From Flavobacterium sp. 245 (GTDB lineage Bacteria > Bacteroidota > Bacteroidia > Flavobacteriales > Flavobacteriaceae): a DNA stretch of 64,000 bases. The notes beneath the pieces are model-generated. The model saw nothing but the letters and a program-made list of their open reading frames with translations, was not told the DNA's origin and did not search any database. Where the stretch lies: positions 62,001 to 126,000 of the forward strand of contig NZ_SNXB01000006.1 of the NCBI RefSeq assembly GCF_004362055.1, read 5' to 3'. Each line of letters begins with the position of its first letter. Position 1 is the first letter of the stretch. The position numbers were made by a program, and so were the translations under genes. Of the stretch, positions 34,654 through 43,724 are shown one piece after another.

Positions 34654-35997
34654 ATGAAAAAAATACTTATTACACTTTTTGTGGTTTTTATCGCAGCTGG
34701 ATGCAAGAAAGAAAACACATCTCCAACTGCTGCTGCAAGTTCTGAAAAGCCTGCAGTTCCATCTGATCAGGATATCATTGACGCATATACGTATCTGTAC
34801 GGAAGATATCTGGTAATCCAGCAGGAAAATCATGATATTAATGTGGAGAAAGCAGGGTATAATAAAATCAAATACAACCCGCTTGGCTCTGCGCAGTTTG
34901 TAAACCCAAATCTGGATGTCGCTTATCTGGAAGCCTGGATCGCTGTTGATAAGGATCATGCTGTTATTTTGAATGTTCCTAAAATTGAAGGACGTTATTA
35001 TACCGCTCAATTACTCGATGGCTGGGGAGAAGTAATAACCAATATTAACGAAAGAAATTTTCCCAAAACACCTTGGGGAAAATTTGCTCTGGTTCTAAAA
35101 GGTTCAAATCCGACAATTCCTTCAGATGTTGTAAAAGTGGAACTGCCATCGGAAAAAGTAAAAATGCTGGCCAGGGTAGAATTAAAAGGAACTTCGGCCA
35201 CGGCCAAAAAGCTTCAGGAGCAATTTACTTTTATAGTTCCAGACGGTATTAAAATCGCACCGCCTCTCACCATTCCTGATTTTACTCCAAAAGCGCCCAT
35301 TGGCGGTGAAATTTTTGATAAGGTCCAGGAGGTTCTCGATTCAGCATCTGATGCAATGCCAAAAGCCAAAGAATATCAGGCAAAAGCAATTGCGGTTGGC
35401 CAGTATGCCAAAACTGGTGATAAGGCAAAAGAGCGTATTGATCAGGTTGTTAAAACAAAAGCAATTCCTGCATTTTTAGAAGGCGCAAAAGGTTTTGGCA
35501 CCCAAAAAGGAGGCTGGTCCGTATCGTATGCCGCGGGTAATTTTGGCGATGATATTATGGCCAGGGCTATTGTCAATTACGGGGGCTTGTGGGCCAACCG
35601 AATAGAAGAGGCCATTTATTTTGTCGGGCTTACAGATTCCAAAAAAGAATTATTAAGCGGGGACAAAGTTTATGAGATTAAATTTCCAAAAGATGATATT
35701 CCCGATTTGTTGGTCAATGCTTTTTGGTCTGTCACTTTGTACAGCGTACCGGATTACAGGGTGGTGGACAATAAACTGAAGCGCTATAATCTGAACAACG
35801 TTTCGGGATTAAAGAAAAATGCCGATGGTTCTTTGAGTATCTGGCTGGGTTCTTCCCTGCCCAAAGTTGCCATCCCAAGCAATTGGCTGCCAACCCCGGC
35901 AGGAAAAGGTTTTGCGCTTACCATGCGTATGTATGTGTCGAAAAAACCGGTGCTGGACGGCAAATGGTTTCCTGCTCCAATTCAAGAAATTAAATAA
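34654..35997 (+). CDS. DUF1254/DUF1214 lipoprotein, first copy
   Basis: A 447-residue lipoprotein: the signal peptide ends FIAAGC with Cys17. Residues ~40-190 are a DUF1254 domain (NPLGSAQFVNPNLDVAYLEAW, VPKIEGRYYTAQLLDGWGEV), and the C-terminal ~110 residues are DUF1214 (NAFWSVTLYSVPDYRVVDN, SLSIWLGSSLP, GFALTMRMY). These paired domains occur in proteins of unknown function, often with strong conservation. A 16-bp gap leads to the second copy if its earlier ATG is used, so the two are surely cotranscribed. Confidence 0.85.
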   Translation: MKKILITLFVVFIAAGCKKENTSPTAAASSEKPAVPSDQDIIDAYTYLYGRYLVIQQENHDINVEKAGYNKIKYNPLGSAQFVNPNLDVAYLEAWIAVDKDHAVILNVPKIEGRYYTAQLLDGWGEVITNINERNFPKTPWGKFALVLKGSNPTIPSDVVKVELPSEKVKMLARVELKGTSATAKKLQEQFTFIVPDGIKIAPPLTIPDFTPKAPIGGEIFDKVQEVLDSASDAMPKAKEYQAKAIAVGQYAKTGDKAKERIDQVVKTKAIPAFLEGAKGFGTQKGGWSVSYAAGNFGDDIMARAIVNYGGLWANRIEEAIYFVGLTDSKKELLSGDKVYEIKFPKDDIPDLLVNAFWSVTLYSVPDYRVVDNKLKRYNLNNVSGLKKNADGSLSIWLGSSLPKVAIPSNWLPTPAGKGFALTMRMYVSKKPVLDGKWFPAPIQEIK

Positions 35998-36022
35998 TGC
36001 TTAACCATATAAAATGATCATC

Positions 36023-37498
36023 ATGAAAAGTAAATGCCTCTTAATTTTAACGGCTTGCGCATTGATTTTAAATATTGGATGTAAAAAGCCCGAAACGGAA
36101 AACACTGCATCGACAACTGTTCAAACATCTTCGGGAAATGAAATAAAAATGGATGGAGAACTGCCTTCAAAAGAATCAATTCCAGCCTTGTTTGACGAGA
36201 TGGATTTTCAGCAGGCCACGCAGTGTTATTTATGGGGACTGCCAATTGTGGCTTTTGCCCAGTGGCAGCAGATTCATTATAAAACATTCAATGCATCAAG
36301 CAATGACCTGGTTTTTTATAACACCTACAATGATCGATTGGGAATCCTGACCGGAAATGCTACAACGCCTTATATAATGTCTTTTATTGATCTGGCGGCA
36401 AACGGGCCAACGGTTATTGAAATGCCAGCAGGGCATACCGCTGGCGGACTTGGAGATTTCTGGCAGCGCGAGCAGGCCGTAATTGGAGAAATGGGGCCGG
36501 ACAAAGGAAAAGGGGGAAAATATATTTTGGTGCCGCCCACTATGAAAGATTTCAAACCTGCAGGATATTTTATAGTTCCCTGCAATACCGTGAATATGTT
36601 TTTTGGATTCAGGGCTTTGGATCCTGATCCAAAAGTCACTGAAACTCTGGTAAAACAGGTGAAAATTTATCCGTATGATAAGCGTGCTAATCCGACACCG
36701 ACAAAAGTCGTGAGCCCGCCGTCGGGTAAAAAATGGTACGGAATTCAGCCCGCCGGAATTGCTTATTGGGAAAGGCTTCATGCTATTTTGCAAAATGAGC
36801 CGGTAGAAGATCGTGATCGCTTTTTTATGGCCTGGCTCCGGAATCTCGGAATAGAGAAAGGAAAACCATTTAATCCGGACGAGCGCCAAAAGAAAATATT
36901 AATTGCTGCGGCCGAAAAAGGACAGCAGATGGCAATGGCAAATTCATTCAATAAACGTTTTGAAAACGTTAAACACTGGCCGGACAAAAAATGGGATTAT
37001 GTGATGATTATCAAAGATCCCTCGCAGCATGCTGACAATTATGATGAGTTTTTCGAAAGGACTTCTTATTTCTACGAGGCGGTTACCTATTCAAAAGCCA
37101 TGATTACCAAAATCCCCAATGTGGGCCAGGCTTATCTGGGATCCTATTATGACAGCAATGGAAGCTGGCTGGACGGGGGAAAAAATTACACGCTGAATGT
37201 TCCCGCCAATCCGCCGGCGGTTAATTTCTGGTCCATTACCATTTATGATTCGGCAACACGCTGTCTGATTGATAATGCTCAGAAAAATGCTGATCTGTCT
37301 TCGCGTAAGGACCTGATAAAAAATGAAGATGGCTCTGTTGACCTGTACTTTGGTCCAAAGGCGCCTGCAGGAAAAGAGAAAAACTGGGTACAGACCCTGC
37401 CAGGGAAACACTGGTTTACCTACATGCGTTTTTACGGGCCAACCGCGGCTTACTTTGACAAAAGCTGGAAAATGGATGATATCAAAGAGATCAGATGA
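36023..37498 (+). CDS. DUF1254/DUF1214 lipoprotein, second copy
   Basis: A 491-residue lipoprotein from ATG 36023; an alternative ATG at 36014 adds three residues. The signal peptide ends ILNIGC with Cys20. DUF1254 features are FQQATQCYLWGLPIVAFAQWQ and ...NTYNDRLGILTGNATTPYIMSF. DUF1214 follows: NFWSITIYDSATRCLIDNAQ, GSVDLYFGPKAP, WFTYMRFYGPTAAYFDKSWK. It is longer and quite divergent from the first copy, so an old duplication or two co-transferred paralogues. Codons are richer in G and C than in the 1-25 kb genes. Confidence 0.85.
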   Translation: MKSKCLLILTACALILNIGCKKPETENTASTTVQTSSGNEIKMDGELPSKESIPALFDEMDFQQATQCYLWGLPIVAFAQWQQIHYKTFNASSNDLVFYNTYNDRLGILTGNATTPYIMSFIDLAANGPTVIEMPAGHTAGGLGDFWQREQAVIGEMGPDKGKGGKYILVPPTMKDFKPAGYFIVPCNTVNMFFGFRALDPDPKVTETLVKQVKIYPYDKRANPTPTKVVSPPSGKKWYGIQPAGIAYWERLHAILQNEPVEDRDRFFMAWLRNLGIEKGKPFNPDERQKKILIAAAEKGQQMAMANSFNKRFENVKHWPDKKWDYVMIIKDPSQHADNYDEFFERTSYFYEAVTYSKAMITKIPNVGQAYLGSYYDSNGSWLDGGKNYTLNVPANPPAVNFWSITIYDSATRCLIDNAQKNADLSSRKDLIKNEDGSVDLYFGPKAPAGKEKNWVQTLPGKHWFTYMRFYGPTAAYFDKSWKMDDIKEIR

Positions 37499-37631
37499 TA
37501 GTTGGATTAAATGAGGTAGGTATTGCTTTGGATATTAGATCAATAAAATATGGGATTTGAAAAATTAACATCTAAAGAAAAACATTTTTATTTAGCAAAA
37601 TTGGAAAGCATTCTAATTTCCAAAAAGAAAA

Positions 37632-37781
37632 ATGATTTTAGCCTCAGGATTTAAATCCAGGACGACCGGCTACCGGGCTTTTATAAAACATGCCGGGGTA
37701 GCTCCATCAGAATATTTAAGATCATACAAAACTGCATATGAAAGGCTAAAAGGCCAGAGAGCAATTTTTAAAGTTGTATAA
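37632..37781 (+). pseudogene. AraC-type regulator C-terminal remnant
   Basis: A 49-codon reading frame MILASGFKSRTTGYRAFIKH... followed by AGVAPSEYLRSYK matches the second helix-turn-helix of AraC-family regulators (consensus ASGFxSRTTFYRAFKKxTGxxPSEY). An in-frame stop lies just upstream and no N-terminal part is present. It is a fossil of a regulator, possibly once controlling the neighbouring lipoprotein operon. Confidence 0.5.
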
Positions 37782-37876
37782 GGCAAGGTATTTGAATAAC
37801 CTGTATAAGCCTTGAATCAAAATCTGCAGTAAGAGGCCCTCTGTCAAATTGAGCTGCTGAATATAAATTTTATCCA

Positions 37877-37914
37877 AAAAGCCCCTGAAGTTAATGACTT
37901 TGGGGGCTTTTAAA
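37877..37914 (+). terminator. Rho-independent terminator
   Basis: aaaagcccctgaag and ctttgggggctttt pair with two mismatches (G-U compatible) around a 7-base loop, followed by TT. It lies after the lipoprotein operon and AraC remnant, before nhaA. Confidence 0.7.
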
Positions 37915-38062
37915 TTTATGGCCAGCAGGTAACAGTTCGGAATATGACGACATATTGACCGTATGTGCTGCCTCTCTTATTTTATGGTTATGATAGGTCT
38001 AAATTTGATTAATTTTTAAAATAAGCTCGGAGAATAATTTTTTAAGGGTTAAATTTGTATTT

Positions 38063-39256
38063 ATGGCAAAACTCATAAATCTTAAGGTCTTTTCTCATTT
38101 TTTCCGATCCTCCTCAGCGGGCGGAATCATATTATTAATCTGTGTACTTATATCGCTTTTGATCGCCAATTCAGGATGGTCGGATGGTTTTAAGGAACTG
38201 CTTAATTTTGAACTGGGATTCCATACTTCTTCGCTGCATTTAAAATATCCGGTCCTACTCTGGATCAATGACGGGCTTATGGCTGTTTTTTTTCTTCTGG
38301 TGGGACTGGAAATAAAAAGGGAGATAGTGGAAGGGGAGCTCTCCTCATTTGCCCAGGCTTCCCTTCCGGTGCTTGCCGCAGTGGGCGGTGTAGCGGTTCC
38401 GGCCTTAATTTATTTCTTTTTTAATAACGGCGATCCGCATACTTCTAAAGGCTGGGGGATTCCAATGGCTACCGATATTGCTTTTGCACTGGGGATTTTA
38501 TCCCTTTTAGGCAGTAAGGTGCCTTCGGGCCTTAAAATATTTCTGGCCGCGCTGGCTATTGTGGATGACCTTATTGCGATTTTAGTAATAGCCATATTTT
38601 ACTCCTCGGAACTTAATTTTATCTATTTAGGATATGCAGGGGCATTGTTTGTCCTATTGATTGTTTTTAATCGAATGGGTGTAAAAAATCTGTTTTTTTA
38701 CCTGATCCCCGGGGCAGTTATTTGGTATTTTATTCATCACTCGGGTATTCATGCCACTATTGCCGGTGTTCTGGTAGCCATAACGCTGCCCACTACTGAG
38801 GATGATACGGAGTCTGCTCTTGAAAAACTGGAACATGCCCTGACCCGTCCGGTAAATTTTATTATCATGCCTATTTTTGCCCTTGCCAATACCAACATCA
38901 CCTTTGAATCTGAGATGATATCAGGGCTTTTCAGTAATCTGGGACTGGGTATTATCCTTGGATTGTTTTTAGGCAAACCCATTGGAATTTTTATAATGTC
39001 ATGGCTGTCGGTCAAGCTGAAAATTGCCGAACTTCCCCAGTCTGTTACCTGGATGCATGTGCTGGGGCTTGGTCTGCTGGGCGGGATCGGATTTACAATG
39101 TCGATTTTTATAGCACTTCTTTCCTTTGGAGATGCACTGCATCAAAATGAAGCCAAATTCGCGATACTCATTGCCTCTACAATTGCCGGTATTTCAGGAT
39201 TTTGTATTTTGAGCCTGTACAATAAAAAGCAGAAAAAAGCGCTTGGGGATACTTAA
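38063..39256 (+). CDS. nhaA: Na+/H+ antiporter NhaA
   Basis: A 397-residue, ~12-helix inner-membrane antiporter (two H+ in, one Na+ or Li+ out in E. coli). Hallmarks are DGLMAVFFLLVGLEIKREI near residue 75, ATDIAFALGILSLLGSKVP near 137 and AIVDDLIAILVIA, containing the two adjacent Asp residues that bind Na+ in NhaA. The length is normal. It converges with the DUF389 gene with a 4-bp overlap of the stop regions. Confidence 0.95.
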   Translation: MAKLINLKVFSHFFRSSSAGGIILLICVLISLLIANSGWSDGFKELLNFELGFHTSSLHLKYPVLLWINDGLMAVFFLLVGLEIKREIVEGELSSFAQASLPVLAAVGGVAVPALIYFFFNNGDPHTSKGWGIPMATDIAFALGILSLLGSKVPSGLKIFLAALAIVDDLIAILVIAIFYSSELNFIYLGYAGALFVLLIVFNRMGVKNLFFYLIPGAVIWYFIHHSGIHATIAGVLVAITLPTTEDDTESALEKLEHALTRPVNFIIMPIFALANTNITFESEMISGLFSNLGLGIILGLFLGKPIGIFIMSWLSVKLKIAELPQSVTWMHVLGLGLLGGIGFTMSIFIALLSFGDALHQNEAKFAILIASTIAGISGFCILSLYNKKQKKALGDT

Positions 39257-40563
39257 TGTTTCTTGAAAAGTTCCACATCTTTTACCAGCAGGCGCTCATT
39301 GAGCCACAGCTTGAGTTTGTCGCTCTGGGCCGGACTTAGAGTTTTAGCGCCGTCATAGATAACGGCCGTTATCGTTGTAATGCTGTCTTTTTGATTAACA
39401 AGGCTGCTTTTATTGATGGAGAGTGAACTTACCTCGGGAAATAAAGCCCTGGTTTCTTTTAAGATCTGACGATTGTCAAATTTGTTCTTTCTCAGCTGCT
39501 TTTCCAGCTGCATGATCTTAACGTCCTTGACGTTCATCTCATTCTCACTGCTTTTAATCTGGCTCAGGATATCGCCCTTTAAAGCATTGAAGCGGTCAGT
39601 GCTGTCCTGACGGATCTGCAACTGTGTGCCGGCCAGGTATTTATTTTGGCTCATTTTATCTTTAAGCTCTTTTATTTCTGATTCAGAAAACCGTCTGGAG
39701 AGGAAAGCCAGCTCGAGTTTTTTAGCTTTAGGGGTAAAATCAGTTTTTTTATACACTATGGTATATCCTTTATTGGTGAATTCACTCTCAATGAAAAGAT
39801 CTGCATTTTTTTTGAACTGCTGCTCCCTGTAAAGGGAGTAGGCCAGATAACTGCTGGGCACAAGCATAATTGTTATTAAAAAGGCAATGGTATACTTTAC
39901 CCGTTTTTGGTGTCTTTCATCCACTTGTTTAACGGCCGGGTAGTTAAGGTATTTAATGATTAAAAAAGTAGCAATTCCTATAAACACGCAGTTGATGCAG
40001 TAGAGATAAAATGCCCCTAAAAAAAAGGTCCACTGCGCGGTGGCAATCCCGTAACCGGCCGTACACAGGGGCGGCATAAGGGCCGTTGCAATAGCCACTC
40101 CGGGAATTGGATTGCCTTTTTCTGACCTTGTAACGGCAATCACTCCCACAACACCCCCGAAAAAGGCAATAAGGATATCATAGATATTTGGGGAAGTCCT
40201 GGCCAGCAGTTCGGACTGCACATCCTTGAAGGGACTAAGGTAAAAATATAAGGTCGAAACCACCAGGCTTACTACTGTTGCAGTCAGTAAATTTTTGAGT
40301 GATCTTTTCAGCAATGAAAAATCATAAATACCCAATGCGAATCCGGCCCCCACAATGGGTCCCATAAGAGGGGATATGAGCATTGCCCCGATAATCACAG
40401 CTGTTGAGTTTACATTTAACCCAACCGAGGCGACAATAATGGCGCAGGCTAAAATCCAAAGGTTTGCTCCTTTGAACGTTATATTGTTCTTTACCGCTTC
40501 CAGGGTTTTTACCCTGTCATCTTCTCCGTCTCGAAGGTTGAGCAGGTCTGTAATTTTTCTCAT
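39253..40563 (-). CDS. DUF389 membrane protein
   Basis: A 436-residue protein. Residues ~30-235 hold six to seven hydrophobic segments with the DUF389 motifs ISPLMGPIVGAGFALGI and GVAIATALMPPLCTAGYGIA. The C-terminal ~190 residues are soluble with a coiled stretch (NEMNVKDVKIMQLEKQLRKN). The role is unknown; the family is widespread and may be a transporter. It is placed next to NhaA and ClC genes, which suggests ion or pH homeostasis, but this is only context. Confidence 0.85.
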   Translation of the reverse strand: MRKITDLLNLRDGEDDRVKTLEAVKNNITFKGANLWILACAIIVASVGLNVNSTAVIIGAMLISPLMGPIVGAGFALGIYDFSLLKRSLKNLLTATVVSLVVSTLYFYLSPFKDVQSELLARTSPNIYDILIAFFGGVVGVIAVTRSEKGNPIPGVAIATALMPPLCTAGYGIATAQWTFFLGAFYLYCINCVFIGIATFLIIKYLNYPAVKQVDERHQKRVKYTIAFLITIMLVPSSYLAYSLYREQQFKKNADLFIESEFTNKGYTIVYKKTDFTPKAKKLELAFLSRRFSESEIKELKDKMSQNKYLAGTQLQIRQDSTDRFNALKGDILSQIKSSENEMNVKDVKIMQLEKQLRKNKFDNRQILKETRALFPEVSSLSINKSSLVNQKDSITTITAVIYDGAKTLSPAQSDKLKLWLNERLLVKDVELFKKH

Positions 40564-40706
40564 AATCTATAAAATTAGCAGGGCTTTGTAATGCCTTATT
40601 TTTGGCATGCATTGCTAAGATAAGACTAATTTTAATAAATTATTTATTGAAATTGGGCAAATGACAGCTCAAAGCCAGTTTGAGTGATGCTTATACAAGG
40701 AAGGTT

Positions 40707-42491
40707 TTATTCAAAAATCATTGATTTTAGCCTGTTTCGATACGATTCCAGTACATCTGATTTGGTTATAAAACCATAGTACTTCCCGTTTTTAAGCACC
40801 GGCAGGAAGGCCTTATTGCTTTTTTCAAACTTGTTCATAACGGTCTGCATGCTGTCAAAGAGGTCCGCAGTCTGAATGGGCTGTACCATTATATCTTTTA
40901 CCAGGATATTTTCCGCTTTGAGATTATCGAAAATCACCTCCCTTATATCATTAAAATACACCAGTCCCTGCAGGTCATTTTCACCGTTTACAACCCCAAA
41001 AATAACCTGATCGGAGTGCGCGAGAAGATCGGCAACATTTTCAAGGTTTTGACTGCTCTCTATAGTAAGATAATCTTTTTTTACAAGGTCTTCAATTTCA
41101 AGGGTGCACAGGATATTGGTATCCTTGTTGCCGGTAAAAACATTTCCTTTTTTTGCCAGGTTCTTTACATCCAGCGAGTGTTTTTCAAAACGCTTGGAAA
41201 CAGCAAAACTCACAGAGGCTACAATCATAAGGGGAATCATCAGATCGTATCCTCCTGTTATCTCAGCGATAAGGAAAATAGCCGTTAGCGGCGCATGAAA
41301 CAGGCCGCTGAGGATCCCTGCCATCCCCACAAGGGTAAAGTTGCTGACAGGCAGATCAGTAAGGCCGGTAAGGTTTAAAAACTTGGAAAAGAAATATCCG
41401 GCGTAAGATCCAAGAAAGAGCGAAGGGGCGAAATTACCGCCGTTACCGCCGCTTCCCAAAGTTATTCCCGAGGCAAATGCCTTGAGCATCATTGAAAAAC
41501 CAACAAAGGCCAGCAGTACCCAGCTGTTGCTCGCATAATCTCCAAAGAGCGTGTTTTCCAGAAGTTTTCCTGGCTCTTTATCGGCCAGGGTTTTAATGCT
41601 TTCGTACCCTTCACCAAAAAGAGTGGGAAATATAAAGATCATCAGTCCTAAAACGCAGGCTCCGATTAGCGCTTTTTTATAGATGCCAAGTTTTAAATGG
41701 GCAAAATAGTGCTCGGTTTTTAAAAATTTCCGGGCGTAAAAAACAGCAATAAAACCCGTGAAAAGCCCCATCAAGACGTAAAAGGGAATATTATGGTAAT
41801 CAAAAGTCTGTTTTTCCCTGAAGGTCAGCAGTATATTCTCATTAAGCACTATGGTGGAAACCAGTGTTCCGGTGGCAGCTGCAATCATAATAGGGGTAAA
41901 GGCCGAAATGGTGACATCCACCAGCAGCACCTCGATAGCAAAGAGCACCCCGGCAATCGGCGCATTAAAGGCGGCCGCTATACCGGCGGCCACACCGCAG
42001 CCAATGAGCAGCGTGCGTTCCTGGTAGCTTAACTTGAACTGCTGGGCAAAATTGGAGCCAAAAGCGGCGCCTGTGATCACAATGGGGCTTTCCAGTCCTG
42101 CAGATCCTCCAAGCCCTACGGTGAGCGAGCTGGTGATAATCTGGGCATACATCTGTTTTTTGGGAATAATGCTGGCTTTTCTGGCCACAATATATAAAAT
42201 CTGTGAAGTCCCTTTCTCCAGGGTGCCACCGAGTACTCTTTTCACCACAAAAACAGTTAAAAGGATACCAATAACCGGCAGGATGCTGTTTATAAAACTC
42301 AGCTTTAAGGTGCCGTTGATATAGGTTGCAAAAGAATAGACCCAGTGCGCAAAGGCTTTTAAGAAGATCACGGCAAAGGCGGAAATAATTCCGATAAGGA
42401 CACTGGAGAGAAAAATAAACTGTTTTTTGGTTAATTTTTCCTGTCCCCAGATCAGCAGGTTTTTGGCCTTTACGAATTGTTTTTTGAACAT
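40707..42491 (-). CDS. ClC-family chloride channel/antiporter with CBS domains
   Basis: A 594-residue membrane protein. The ClC core spans residues ~25-430, with GSAGLESP (129-136; Glu134 sits where ClC transporters carry the gating glutamate), AAFNAPIAGVLFAIEVLL and GSGGNGGNFAPSLFLG. A pair of CBS domains (about 465-590, including VKDIMVQPIQTADLFDSM and GYGFITKSDVLESY-like text) forms the cytoplasmic regulator, probably binding adenine nucleotides. Channel versus H+/Cl- exchanger cannot be decided. It is on the same strand as DUF389 with a 143-bp gap. Confidence 0.92.
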   Translation of the reverse strand: MFKKQFVKAKNLLIWGQEKLTKKQFIFLSSVLIGIISAFAVIFLKAFAHWVYSFATYINGTLKLSFINSILPVIGILLTVFVVKRVLGGTLEKGTSQILYIVARKASIIPKKQMYAQIITSSLTVGLGGSAGLESPIVITGAAFGSNFAQQFKLSYQERTLLIGCGVAAGIAAAFNAPIAGVLFAIEVLLVDVTISAFTPIMIAAATGTLVSTIVLNENILLTFREKQTFDYHNIPFYVLMGLFTGFIAVFYARKFLKTEHYFAHLKLGIYKKALIGACVLGLMIFIFPTLFGEGYESIKTLADKEPGKLLENTLFGDYASNSWVLLAFVGFSMMLKAFASGITLGSGGNGGNFAPSLFLGSYAGYFFSKFLNLTGLTDLPVSNFTLVGMAGILSGLFHAPLTAIFLIAEITGGYDLMIPLMIVASVSFAVSKRFEKHSLDVKNLAKKGNVFTGNKDTNILCTLEIEDLVKKDYLTIESSQNLENVADLLAHSDQVIFGVVNGENDLQGLVYFNDIREVIFDNLKAENILVKDIMVQPIQTADLFDSMQTVMNKFEKSNKAFLPVLKNGKYYGFITKSDVLESYRNRLKSMIFE

Positions 42492-42615
42492 TTTACTAAA
42501 TTGTATTGTAGAATCGCAAAGTTACCTCTTCAAAGGGGTTTCTGGGAAAAACCAAACGTTAATGTAATGCTAATTTTAAAGGCGGGGTTTACGGCGCGAG
42601 ATAATTTGACTGCCA

Positions 42616-43035
42616 TTACCGCTTGTTTAGAATTTTTCCCGATACGCTAAGCTCTGTATAAACAAGCAGGCAGATGATTGCTGTTTCAGTTAAAAAGTAT
42701 GTAAAATCAAGAATTGTAAGCTTGTTGTAATGAATGAATAAAAAGGCAATGGTCAGCGCGCAGTACAGTAAATTGGCAAAACTAATTAGTCTGATGTAAA
42801 GCGTCCATTGTGTTTTTAAAAATAAAAAGCAGACCGATGAGTAAAGCCAGAAACAAGCCGCTATGGAGAAGAGTAAATCCAGTGTTGTCTTGGGCATGCC
42901 AATATAGGGGCTTAGATTTGAAAGCACTCCACAGAGCAGCACAGCGGTTAGCAGAGCCCCCGCAGAGTCAATTAAGAAAAGTCGTCTGGGATTTTTTGCC
43001 AGATGAGAGGTTAATTTTTCAAAAAATCTATCCAT
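42616..43035 (-). CDS. Four-helix membrane protein
   Basis: A 139-residue protein with hydrophobic segments near residues 20-42, 52-72, 77-97 and 105-128, after the start MDRFFEKLTSHLAKNPRRLFLID. No family recognised. It lies 124 bp upstream of the ClC gene on the same strand. Confidence 0.6.
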   Translation of the reverse strand: MDRFFEKLTSHLAKNPRRLFLIDSAGALLTAVLLCGVLSNLSPYIGMPKTTLDLLFSIAACFWLYSSVCFLFLKTQWTLYIRLISFANLLYCALTIAFLFIHYNKLTILDFTYFLTETAIICLLVYTELSVSGKILNKR

Positions 43036-43425
43036 TTTCGATTACTGTTCGCTGATTTAAAGGTAGTGGTTTTTTATCTGGGATTCTTATCTGTTTTTTT
43101 ATGCCGGGACAATTTATCCAGATGCTGTGATGTTATTCAGATATAATGCCCAATTGAATTGGGCTTTGTGTTTTTAAATAAATAATTCTATTTGTATTTG
43201 ATCAAGCTATTTTTTTGCATTATGGAAGAAAACAGGAAAGTTCTTTTAATTTGGTTTGAGGCGGCTGATCGGGAACTTTATAAAACGTGCGGCTGTGGGA
43301 AAAACGATAGATCAGTGGTTTCTGCAGCCAGCATCATGGTTGTGCACATCGAAATGCATCCAAGAGCTTTTTTTTTGGGCATTAGGGAATCTTTGTTTTG
43401 CTGTGGGAAAATAATGCTGTCTTTT
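43036..43425. other. Spacer with palindromic terminator-like element
   Basis: 43148-43164 reads gcccaattgaattgggc, a near-perfect palindrome followed by tttgtgttttt, compatible with a weak terminator. A plus-strand reading from 43222 (MEENRKVLLIWFEAADRELY) runs into the following repeat and has no family match; I do not call it a gene. Confidence 0.4.
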
Positions 43426-43615
43426 TGGAGCTCTTCCCGCTATACGTTTCACCCGAGCGCATGCGAACTGGCGAAGCAATCTTTTGCGACGAACGCCGGC
43501 ACAAAAGGATTTCCACTTCTATCGGGGCTGGGGCTGCTGAGGAGCCCATTTTTGATAAACCCGCCAGATACAATTAAGTACAGGGCGGGCTGTCCATAAA
43601 CATAATCTTCCATTT
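43426..43615 (+). repeat. Dispersed hairpin repeat, copy B
   Basis: Blocks: ggagctcttcccgctatacg, gcgaactggcgaagcaatc, cttttgcgac, ggcacaaaaggatttccact, atcggggctggggctgctga and, at the right end, gggcgggctgtccata with atcttcc. The same ending (gcggctgtccata...atcttcc) follows copy D. The order of blocks differs slightly from copies A and D, suggesting rearrangement within the repeat. Confidence 0.7.
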
Positions 43616-43724
43616 TATGTTTACTTAAAAACTTTTTAGTATATGTTGAATGATCTGCAAATTGAAATTCACAATTTGAAAAGCAGTATAGGCGATGGGA
43701 ATTTTTTAATTTATTTAAAAGCTT

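Noticed and set aside
36296..36889. A 197-codon minus-strand frame
   Set aside because: It is antisense to the second DUF1254/DUF1214 lipoprotein and has no domain of its own.
43192..43599. A 135-codon plus-strand frame beginning MYLIKLFF
   Set aside because: Most of it is encoded by copy B of the dispersed hairpin repeat and the rest shows no family features; likely not a gene.
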